From a virus: 26,014 nt of DNA. The notes beneath the pieces were generated by a model. That model was not told where the DNA came from. It saw nothing but the letters and a program-made list of their open reading frames with translations, and ran no database searches. The position numbers were made by a program, and so were the translations under genes. Location of the stretch: positions 1 through 26,014 of IMG/VR virus record IMGVR_UViG_3300010397_000083. One strand, 5' to 3'. Below, one piece after another: positions 4,392 through 10,459 of this stretch (the stretch's first letter is position 1; every line of letters begins with the position of its first letter).

Positions 4392-6493
4392 GGGTACCCG
4401 CCGGCACAAGCTGGTCAACAATCCTGCCGTCCATGGACTTTGAAGTTTATTCAGAAGCCGGGTATTACCAGACTCCGGACGGACGGTGGCATGGCGTAAC
4501 CAAGACGGGTCCCGGTCTGGCGGCTGTCGGTGCGCCGGTCTATTCCGAACATCCGTCTACGGTGGTGCTGTCCCTCGCCTACGACCTGAAAGACCGTATC
4601 GGTCCGCGGTTGTGGGTACCCGGCATGTCGCCACCCACCGATCTATTTAACCACATCGCGGCGGGTGGTCTGATCGAGTCCCACAACTCGGGGTTTGAGT
4701 TCTACATCTGGCATAACGTCTGCCACAAGCGGATGGGTTGGCCGCCGCTGCCCGTCAGTCAGCAACGCTGCTCAATGGCAAAGTGCCGCGCCCACTCGCT
4801 ACCCGGCAAGCTGGAAAAAGCCGCCGAAGTGCTGCGGGTTGCCGAACAGAAGGACAGCAAAGGCGCAGCCCTGATCCGCAAGCTGTGCGTTCCCCAGCAG
4901 CCGACCGCCAAGCGACCAGGCGGACGATGTACCGACCCCACTGCACAAGCCGAGCTGTACACCTACAACATTCAGGACATAAAAGCCGAATCAGCTATCA
5001 GCGAGCGATGCCCCGACCTGTCAGCCGCCGAGCTGGAACTGTGGCAGCTCGACCAGCGCATCAACATCCGAGGTGTTCACATCGACCAGGAAGCGTTGCA
5101 GAACTGCATTATGATATTCCGGCAGGCCGAGGCACGGTACACCGCCGAGCTGCAGCAGCTTACCGGTGGTGCCGTGCAGTCAGCCGGTGAGTTGGCGAAG
5201 ATAACCGCCTGGCTGGCCGCGCAAGGACTGCCGACCGCCTCCCTGGATGCCGAGGCGGTTGAAAGTCTGCTGCAACGGGCTGACGTGCAGGGTGCGGTCC
5301 GGCGGGTCCTTGAAATCCGGTCCATGCTTGGCGCCGCTTCGGTCAAGAAACTGTTTGCCATCGAGCGCCGTCTGTCAGCGGATGGGCGGCTGCGGGACTT
5401 GTTTGCGTTCTGCGGGGCTGACCGGACAGGCAGATGGGCGGGCCGCGGACCTCAGCCGCAGAACATGCCCGGTGGTCTGCCTACTGAAGAGGTCGAACGG
5501 GCACTGTTGGTCATGGCGAGCCGCGATTTGTATACCGTCGAACAGGCGTATGGCAATGCGGTAGACACCATTTCCGGCTGTCTGCGTGGGCTGTTTGCCG
5601 CATCGCCGGGCCGCGACCTGATCTGCTCGGACTTCTCAGCTATCGAAGCCGTCGTGATGGCGTTTATGGCGGGGGAAGAATGGCAGATGGATGTATTCAA
5701 CACCCACTGTAAGATATATGAAGCGACGGCCAGCAAAGTGACAGGGCGGCCCGTCGAAGAGTACTTGAACTATAAGAAAGAAAACGACAAGCATCATCCA
5801 CACCGTAAACTGGGCAAAGTAGCTTCGCTGGCGTCACAGTACGGTGGGGGTCTTGGTGCCTGGAAAAACTTCGGTGCCGACGAGTTCATGACTGACGACG
5901 AGATACAGGAAAACGTCAAGGCATGGCGGATCGCCAGCCCGGCCATTGCTGGTCAGGGGTACCAGGGACAGCCGCTGGGTTTTTGGTATGGCCTGCAAGA
6001 TGCGGCATTTTTAGCAGTTCAACATCCGGGCCGGTGTTATCAGTTTCGAGACGTAGCTTATGGCGTGAAGGACAACGTGCTGTACTGTCGTCTGCCGTCG
6101 GGCCGCAATCTCACATACCACACGCCGCGGCTGGAAATGGGTACAACTTCATGGGGTAAACAGACACTTCGCCTGACCTACATGGGGTGGAACAGCAACT
6201 ACTTGAATGGACCGGTCGGCTGGATGAAACTCGACACCTACGGGCCGAAGCTGGCGGAAAATGTTATTCAGGCCGTAGCCCGCGACATTCTGGCGTACAG
6301 CATGTTGAACCTGGATAAAGCCGGGTACCCGATTGTACTCCATGTGCATGACGAAATTGTAGCCGAAGTACCGAAAGGTTGGGGGTCGGTCGAAGAGTTC
6401 GAGCGGATAATGTCACAGATGCCGCCGTGGGCCGCCAGCTGGCCGGTTAAGGCAGCTGGCGGCTGGCGCGGTCGGCGGTACCGGAAGGACTAG
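4388..6493 (+). CDS. DNA polymerase, family A, with 3'-5' exonuclease domain
   Basis: Replicates the phage genome. The GTG start at 4388 gives 701 aa and overlaps the clamp-like stop (GTGA); an ATG at 4433 is a possible alternative. Exonuclease motifs: DFE at residues 17-19 (DFEVYSEAGY), ESHNSGFE, and YTYNIQD. Polymerase motifs: motif A SDFSAIE with D415 and E420, motif B R473...K477...Y485-G486, and motif C HDE at 654-656. The C-terminus (MPPWAASWPVKAAGGWRG...YRKD) matches the ending usual in phage family A polymerases linked to DUF2815-type SSBs. No 5'-3' exonuclease domain is present. The stop overlaps that of the convergent gene. Confidence 0.95.
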   Translation: MRVPAGTSWSTILPSMDFEVYSEAGYYQTPDGRWHGVTKTGPGLAAVGAPVYSEHPSTVVLSLAYDLKDRIGPRLWVPGMSPPTDLFNHIAAGGLIESHNSGFEFYIWHNVCHKRMGWPPLPVSQQRCSMAKCRAHSLPGKLEKAAEVLRVAEQKDSKGAALIRKLCVPQQPTAKRPGGRCTDPTAQAELYTYNIQDIKAESAISERCPDLSAAELELWQLDQRINIRGVHIDQEALQNCIMIFRQAEARYTAELQQLTGGAVQSAGELAKITAWLAAQGLPTASLDAEAVESLLQRADVQGAVRRVLEIRSMLGAASVKKLFAIERRLSADGRLRDLFAFCGADRTGRWAGRGPQPQNMPGGLPTEEVERALLVMASRDLYTVEQAYGNAVDTISGCLRGLFAASPGRDLICSDFSAIEAVVMAFMAGEEWQMDVFNTHCKIYEATASKVTGRPVEEYLNYKKENDKHHPHRKLGKVASLASQYGGGLGAWKNFGADEFMTDDEIQENVKAWRIASPAIAGQGYQGQPLGFWYGLQDAAFLAVQHPGRCYQFRDVAYGVKDNVLYCRLPSGRNLTYHTPRLEMGTTSWGKQTLRLTYMGWNSNYLNGPVGWMKLDTYGPKLAENVIQAVARDILAYSMLNLDKAGYPIVLHVHDEIVAEVPKGWGSVEEFERIMSQMPPWAASWPVKAAGGWRGRRYRKD

Positions 6494-7047
6494 GGATCGA
6501 GGTTCTGCGCGGCGGGGTTGAGAGCCGTCACAATAGCAGCGATGTTCTGCAGCTCGGCAACATGCCCCGTATCTGAAACGACACCTGACGCAGCGACAGC
6601 CTGAAGTACGGCGCTGGTAGCGACCGCAGCACTTTCGGGGGTACTGCCGGCGGCAATGTGCGCTTCGAGGGCCGACTTGATTGCCAGGTCCAGACCGTCG
6701 GCTATCTTCGCACCTTCGGCAACTGCGGGGGCCGCCTGACCGCAGAACGGCGCAATGACTTCCGACAGCTTGGCCGCTTTGTCGATCAGGGTGAGGCATT
6801 CATCCATGATCGGTTCGGCCTTGACGAGTTCTTCTTTCAGACCTGCAAAAAACGAGGTAATACCGGAAAGTTGGAGCATTTTTTCTTCCTCCTGATGTAG
6901 TACAGCCTTCCATGGCTGCCGGGTAATGAGAGCCCACAAGAACGGCCCCACGCTGTTCTGAATGACGGCTTTCGAGTTGGCGAGAAAATGATCGGCGGCT
7001 GCAACCGCAGTAGCCACACTGGCGATGGTTGGTATGACGATGCTCAT
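6490..7047 (-). CDS. Hypothetical Ala-rich protein, last gene of the late operon, 185 aa
   Basis: ATG 7047 overlaps the lipase stop (ATGA) and has GGGAGG upstream. The N-terminus (IPTIASVATAVAAADHFLANSK...VGPFLWALI) is mildly hydrophobic, and the rest is Ala-rich helix with no clear membrane segment. An in-frame ATG at residue 57 has a much stronger Shine-Dalgarno (AGGAGGAAG), so a 129-aa product starting MLQLSGITSFFAGL is likely as well or instead. It sits in the lysis block behind endolysin and lipase, so a lysis or virion role is possible, but no family is recognised. The stop lies in a CTAG shared with the polymerase stop. Confidence 0.65.
   Translation of the reverse strand: MSIVIPTIASVATAVAAADHFLANSKAVIQNSVGPFLWALITRQPWKAVLHQEEEKMLQLSGITSFFAGLKEELVKAEPIMDECLTLIDKAAKLSEVIAPFCGQAAPAVAEGAKIADGLDLAIKSALEAHIAAGSTPESAAVATSAVLQAVAASGVVSDTGHVAELQNIAAIVTALNPAAQNLDP
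6877..6893 (-). promoter_or_regulatory. Strong internal ribosome binding site and start (residue 57 of the 185-aa gene)
   Basis: On the minus strand AGGAGGAAG (6893-6885) lies a few bases before ATG 6879-6877, in frame with the longer gene. It is stronger than the site at the annotated start and would give a 129-aa product, so two forms may be made from one frame, as in some phage lysis genes. Confidence 0.5.
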
Positions 7048-7619
7048 TCTATATCCTCCCGTAAGGCGAGTTTTGCCAGATACGTTGCCATAAAATGATC
7101 GGAAATGTCAATCGGCAATCCGTCGTCCGTCAGCACGATAGGGTTGGTCAGGTGCCGGTACATAATCCGGGGGATGCCTGGTACCGGATCGTCCTCGCCG
7201 ATAACCCTTACATGGTCGAGTACCGGCGTACTGAAGAACCGGAAGTATACCCGCGGCGAGCCAAAAGTAATCAGCCGGCAGTTAAGCCGTTCGGCCAGCA
7301 GAGTTGCCACCGCGCCGCCCAGCGAATGCCCGGTGGCAATGATTGGCTTGCCGGTCGGAATGGCCCCCAGCAGCCCCGCCGCACATAACTTTTGAAATGA
7401 ATTGACGAACCCGGCGTGTGCGATGAATCCCCGGCAGGATTTCTTCGGTATCACATCGGCATCCCGCAGCCAGTTTTCCGCGTTGGCTGTACCTCGGATA
7501 ACCACAATGATGTGGGTGTCGGTCTGGCGGATGCCGTACCGCAGGTCTTCAACTTCGACGTACCCGGTAGCGGCATCGTCGTAACTCTGTTTGCATAGTT
7601 CGGCGCATAGCTTGATCAT
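7044..7619 (-). CDS. Class 3 lipase (alpha/beta hydrolase), 191 aa
   Basis: Probably hydrolyses an ester bond in a lipid. The nucleophile motif GHSLGG spans residues 97-102 with Ser99. VIRGT (40-44) matches the conserved RGT of Lipase_3 proteins. D143/D144 (GEDDPVPGIP) and H175 in DHFMATY complete a Ser-Asp-His triad at the spacing usual for the family. No secretion signal is seen, so release would depend on the holin. ATG 7619 lies 1 nt after the endolysin stop, with GGAGG inside the endolysin 3' end. Its place in the lysis cassette suggests a role in breaking the envelope, comparable in logic to mycobacteriophage LysB, although host membrane lipid is the likelier substrate here. The fold assignment is firm; the biological role is inferred. 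Confidence 0.88.
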   Translation of the reverse strand: MIKLCAELCKQSYDDAATGYVEVEDLRYGIRQTDTHIIVVIRGTANAENWLRDADVIPKKSCRGFIAHAGFVNSFQKLCAAGLLGAIPTGKPIIATGHSLGGAVATLLAERLNCRLITFGSPRVYFRFFSTPVLDHVRVIGEDDPVPGIPRIMYRHLTNPIVLTDDGLPIDISDHFMATYLAKLALREDIE

Positions 7620-7620
7620 T

Positions 7621-8040
7621 TCAGGCGACCTCCAGCTTACCCGCTTTCCAGAGGGCTTGCTGCTCTTTCCAACGGGACAGCTCCACGTGGGGGGCGTCGT
7701 GAATACTATGGAAGTAGTACCCGGCAGTCAACCCGAGAGATACGGCAATGTCCGCCATAACCTTAAACACTTTGTCGGCTGTACCCCAATCGAAATCCCC
7801 ATTTTTTATAGGCCAGAGGTCAACCGCCAATCCGAAATTGTGGGCCGACGAGCCGGGGGGAGCATTACTGACTACTTTGCCGGGGGCGGTCCGACCTTGA
7901 GCGTAGATAGCAGCCTGTTGCGCCATAGTCCGGCGACCGTCGCTGATGCCCCATGACAAACCGGTGGCATCATTCACTTTGGCTATGAGCTGTTCGACCA
8001 GCGGCTTAAAATCAGGTTCGAGGGTGTCCAGCTTGTTCAT
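7621..8040 (-). CDS. Endolysin, M15-family L-Ala-D-Glu-type peptidase, 139 aa
   Basis: Cleaves peptidoglycan stem peptides. Zinc ligands are visible as H67 and D74 in SSAHNFGLAVDLWP and H118 in APHVEL, with D115 in the position of the catalytic acid (DxxH), as in the phage T5 endolysin family (Peptidase_M15_4). SDGRRTMAQQAAIYAQG is the conserved N-terminal helix region. The length is normal for a single-domain enzyme and there is no signal peptide, so it needs the holin upstream. ATG 8040 is preceded by AAGGAG at good spacing. The lipase follows immediately. Confidence 0.92.
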   Translation of the reverse strand: MNKLDTLEPDFKPLVEQLIAKVNDATGLSWGISDGRRTMAQQAAIYAQGRTAPGKVVSNAPPGSSAHNFGLAVDLWPIKNGDFDWGTADKVFKVMADIAVSLGLTAGYYFHSIHDAPHVELSRWKEQQALWKAGKLEVA

Positions 8041-8131
8041 CGGGTTTCTCCTTCGTAAGTAACGGGCAATAAATGTTATAAATGCATTCCGGCTTACCGC
8101 AGTACGGGCAGTCTGTACAGGTTATTTCCAC
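8012..8131 (-). CDS. Possible tiny Cys-rich peptide between holin and endolysin, 39 aa
   Basis: A GTG at 8131 inside the end of the holin gene opens a frame that crosses the 81-bp gap and ends inside the endolysin start region (TGA 8014-8012). The product contains CTDCPYCGKPEC and a further Cys, a dense zinc-knuckle-like motif. Arguments for it: it fills an otherwise empty gap and overlaps both neighbours. Against it: GTG start, weak Shine-Dalgarno and very small size. Confidence 0.3.
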   Translation of the reverse strand: MEITCTDCPYCGKPECIYNIYCPLLTKEKPDEQAGHPRT

Positions 8132-8424
8132 AGTTTCACGATAAACGCAGTGATGGCGCTGACGAACAGGGAAACGCCCGCGACGATCCCCCCTATCTTA
8201 ACCTTGTCACCCTCTACGGTTATCTCGATGTCCCGCATCCGTTTAAACAGGTTTTCGGTGTCTTTTTCCTGACGGTTTGCCTGTTCTTGCAGGGACTTGA
8301 TGAAAGCTCCTTGCTCGGCGATCCGCTCTAGTACTAGCAACACTCTGCCGTTGCCGTCTTCAAGCCGAGCAAGTGTGCTGTTGATGGCTGTTATCTTATC
8401 TTCCTGTTTGCAAGGCTCGGCCAT
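8122..8424 (-). CDS. Holin-like protein, coiled coil plus C-terminal membrane segment (XhlA type), 100 aa
   Basis: Residues about 8-70 are charged and helical with heptad character (INSTLARLEDG...SLQEQANRQEKDTENLFKRMRDIE). A hydrophobic stretch at about 76-97 (IGGIVAGVSLFVSAITAFIVK) is followed by a short LWK tail. This coiled-coil/TM layout matches XhlA-like haemolysin/holin accessory proteins, which act in the inner membrane with the endolysin. ATG 8424 is preceded by AAGGAG. Its position directly before the endolysin supports a lysis role; a spanin-like or antiholin role cannot be excluded. Confidence 0.7.
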   Translation of the reverse strand: MAEPCKQEDKITAINSTLARLEDGNGRVLLVLERIAEQGAFIKSLQEQANRQEKDTENLFKRMRDIEITVEGDKVKIGGIVAGVSLFVSAITAFIVKLWK

Positions 8425-8450
8425 TTGGGGGGTACTCCTTCAGGTGGTTT

Positions 8451-9038
8451 TTATATTGGCAATTCGCAAGCCGTAAATAGCGGTGAACCATGGTATTCGT
8501 TACCGAGCCCGGTCAGCCAGTGGATTGCTTCATGGGACAGCGCATAATGTGGGTTGGTAAACCCCGGCACGTCGGCTATCGCAATGGTGATCGTATCGGT
8601 TGATGTATCAGTACATCCCCTTGATGCCCACTGTCCGAAGCAGGTAAATACCCCAGCGAACTCGACAATCCGCGGGATGCCATCGTATACGGGTCCGGCG
8701 TAATGCTCCCTGACGCACTGTTTTGTTTTCGCAAAATCGTCTTGAATAGACAGTGCCGTGTCTGGCAGCATTTTGTTACTTATGGAATGATACCCGACAG
8801 CATCATAGTACACACCTGTTGCACCGGGAGTCCGACCCACAACAGGCTGCCCACCACCGTCACCACACCCTGCCAGCAGCACGACAGCCAGCAGACAGCC
8901 GAGCCACCCTTTTGCCTTTGCGGTCAGAATTATCAGTTGATTTATAGCCTTGCTCAAATTGAATCCCCCGGTCTGTTCCTTCAGCCACCCCAACGCTTTT
9001 TCCGCTTCTGCACTCAGCCTGATCGATGTGTTTTTCAT
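8451..9038 (-). CDS. Ribbon-helix-helix domain fused to lipoprotein signal and HExxH metalloprotease-like domain, 195 aa
   Basis: Three parts lie in one frame. Residues 1-44 (TSIRLSAEAEKALGWLKEQTGG...NLSKAINQLI) read as a ribbon-helix-helix DNA-binding domain. Residues 45-58 (GWLGCLLAVVLLAGC) are a hydrophobic core with a lipobox ending at C58. The C-terminal domain contains H169-E-A-I-H173 followed by NEYHGSPLF, with H183 as a possible third zinc ligand, plus several cysteines suited to the periplasm. ATG 9038 has AAAGGAGG. A TTG at residue 28 has GGGGGA upstream and could start a lipoprotein without a complete RHH domain. The gene has its own sigma70-like promoter with tandem repeats, as expected for an autoregulated moron. 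Each domain call is by pattern, and the fusion itself is seen directly. Confidence 0.7.
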   Translation of the reverse strand: MKNTSIRLSAEAEKALGWLKEQTGGFNLSKAINQLIILTAKAKGWLGCLLAVVLLAGCGDGGGQPVVGRTPGATGVYYDAVGYHSISNKMLPDTALSIQDDFAKTKQCVREHYAGPVYDGIPRIVEFAGVFTCFGQWASRGCTDTSTDTITIAIADVPGFTNPHYALSHEAIHWLTGLGNEYHGSPLFTACELPI

Positions 9039-9064
9039 AGGTGATACCTCCTTTGGTTAAAAGG

Positions 9065-9092
9065 ATTGTACCACGTTGTACCACTTTGTCAA
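9065..9092 (-). promoter_or_regulatory. Sigma70-type promoter for the RHH-lipoprotein gene
   Basis: On the minus strand a perfect TTGACA (9092-9087) is followed after 16 bp by TACAAT (9070-9065), five of six bases of the -10 consensus. The -35 box overlaps the tail fibre stop codon. The expected start is about 20-25 nt before the gene's Shine-Dalgarno. It is the only convincing host-type promoter seen inside the late operon and would allow expression apart from the lytic programme. Confidence 0.75.
9066..9084. promoter_or_regulatory. Tandem 9-bp operator-like repeats within the promoter of the RHH gene
   Basis: TTGTACCAC occurs at 9066-9074 and again at 9076-9084, a 10-bp period, so both copies face the same side of the helix. 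They lie between and over the -35 and -10 boxes of the promoter for the ribbon-helix-helix gene. RHH proteins such as Arc, ParD and MetJ bind closely spaced repeats of this kind, so autorepression is a natural inference. Confidence 0.6.
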
Positions 9093-10081
9093 TACGATTT
9101 TATTTCTACCGAAAACCAGTTAAGTCCCCCCGTTGTATCAGTCATAAAATCATGGGACGTAGAAATTTCGAAGTAATCCCCCGCAACAACCGGTATCCAG
9201 GCGGTTTCGAGAACCACACCTAACTTACTGCCGGTCAGACCTGCGGCGGTTTGCAGGAAAGCTGACCCAACGTAACTCCCCCCTGAACCGCCATTTTTTA
9301 TCAAAAATACGCTCGGGTCTCCTGCCGAACCAGCCGGAGCCGCCACATAGTTGGTTTGCATTTTAAACTTGGCCCAAGCCGCACCCACCGGCATGGTCAG
9401 CCGGGACGGATGGGTAACTCCCTCGTGGATGCCGTCTGTGTCGTACAGCTCCGCTGCCCACGTGATGTTGGCCGCTCGGCTGGTAGAATTGTTATACACA
9501 ACAGCGCCACGATGCGGCTGCCGCTCACCTGATACCATCCAGTTATTACCCGTTGTGTACCGTTTCAGTCTAATTCCCTCGCCCTGCTTGGTTAGACTTA
9601 CACTCGCCGCTCCCAGCACGGTACCGGTCGCCGGAGTGATTACCACCGAGTTACCAGAAGCATCAATCTTGCTTATCTCATACACCCCAGGCGCAGCCGG
9701 ATTGTTGGCGGCAAGAATGTTAGCGTTATATTGACCGCTGGTGGCGTCGGCGTAGATGTAAGTAACCGAGTCTGCCGAAGCCCCCCCGCCCGATCCGGCC
9801 ACACCGTCGGTCGCCCGAACCAATATCCCGGCAGCATCGTAGAGTGCCATGCTGTACGAGCCATTCAGCCAGACGTTTGCCTGGCCTGCCGAGTCGAGGA
9901 CCACCGGATTGGCGTTCTGCACGTTGCCCGTTGCGTCGGTGTAGGTCGCTTTCGGAAAGGACTGCGCCGGACCCGCCACGGTGCCGGGTTGAGCAGTGTA
10001 CAGCTTACCCCCGGCAAGGGGCGCTCCGGCATCGGTAAACTCGCGGTAGGCAAGGGGTGGGCAGAGGTTGACTAAGGACAT
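9089..10081 (-). CDS. Tail fibre protein with conserved podovirus-type N-terminal domain, 330 aa
   Basis: Adsorption protein on the virion. The N-terminal 90 residues (LAYREFTDAGAPLAGGKLYTAQPGT..., NPVVLDSAGQANVWLNGSYSMALYDAAGILV) match the conserved N-terminal domain of many podovirus tail fibres and spikes. The C-terminal part is a glycine-rich beta region ending in GDYFEISTSHDF and WFSVEIK, resembling compact C1q-like fibre tips. No glycanase or lyase motif is evident. ATG 10081 has AAGGAG within the previous gene, which it overlaps by 10 bp. At 330 aa it is short for a fibre. Confidence 0.85.
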   Translation of the reverse strand: MSLVNLCPPLAYREFTDAGAPLAGGKLYTAQPGTVAGPAQSFPKATYTDATGNVQNANPVVLDSAGQANVWLNGSYSMALYDAAGILVRATDGVAGSGGGASADSVTYIYADATSGQYNANILAANNPAAPGVYEISKIDASGNSVVITPATGTVLGAASVSLTKQGEGIRLKRYTTGNNWMVSGERQPHRGAVVYNNSTSRAANITWAAELYDTDGIHEGVTHPSRLTMPVGAAWAKFKMQTNYVAAPAGSAGDPSVFLIKNGGSGGSYVGSAFLQTAAGLTGSKLGVVLETAWIPVVAGDYFEISTSHDFMTDTTGGLNWFSVEIKSY

Positions 10082-10458
10082 GGGGTGACTCCTTCAAACA
10101 GTTTGGCGGCTGCGGCTTCATACTCAACCCAGTCTTCACCGAAGAACAGGATGGCAAGCCGTTCCAGTGCATCAGCCTCCATGTGAGTTTTATGGTATGG
10201 CGCGGCGGGTGATAGGCCGGGGTCGTCAAGTTCCGGGTGTGACAGGTCAAACTCGTCAACCTGGCGGGTCGTAATGCCGAGCTGCTTGTTACGGTAAAAT
10301 TCAAGGATTTCGTGCAGTAGGACGGCTATGGAGTAGGCCGGATTGTCTGGGAAAGAAGTAATCCGAAACCAGACATTATGCTCGTTCTCACCATAGTCTC
10401 CCAGGGTCGGGTATGTCTGCTTATGCTGCGGCACGAACTCTACGACGATGCGTTTCAT
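10072..10458 (-). CDS. Hypothetical phage protein with HEILE motif, 128 aa
   Basis: The start is ATG 10458, 1 nt after the ATP-grasp stop. The protein follows a pattern common in phages: a start like M-R-I-x-x-x-P-H-x-Q-x-Y-P-T-L-G-D-Y, then AVLLHEILEF (H49, E50, E53), then a late segment APYHKTHMEADALERLAILFFGEDWVEYE. The HExxE plus YHxxH residues could bind a metal, but no activity is known to me for this group. It is located between the ATP-grasp gene and the tail fibre. The stop TAG overlaps the tail fibre start. Confidence 0.75.
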   Translation of the reverse strand: MKRIVVEFVPQHKQTYPTLGDYGENEHNVWFRITSFPDNPAYSIAVLLHEILEFYRNKQLGITTRQVDEFDLSHPELDDPGLSPAAPYHKTHMEADALERLAILFFGEDWVEYEAAAAKLFEGVTPCP

Positions 10459-10459
10459 G

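Noticed and set aside
8860-9084. 74-codon minus-strand frame overlapping the RHH-lipoprotein start
   Set aside because: It starts upstream of the ribosome site, in the promoter region, and gives an arginine-rich sequence without a pattern, while the overlapping frame has RHH, lipobox and HExxH.
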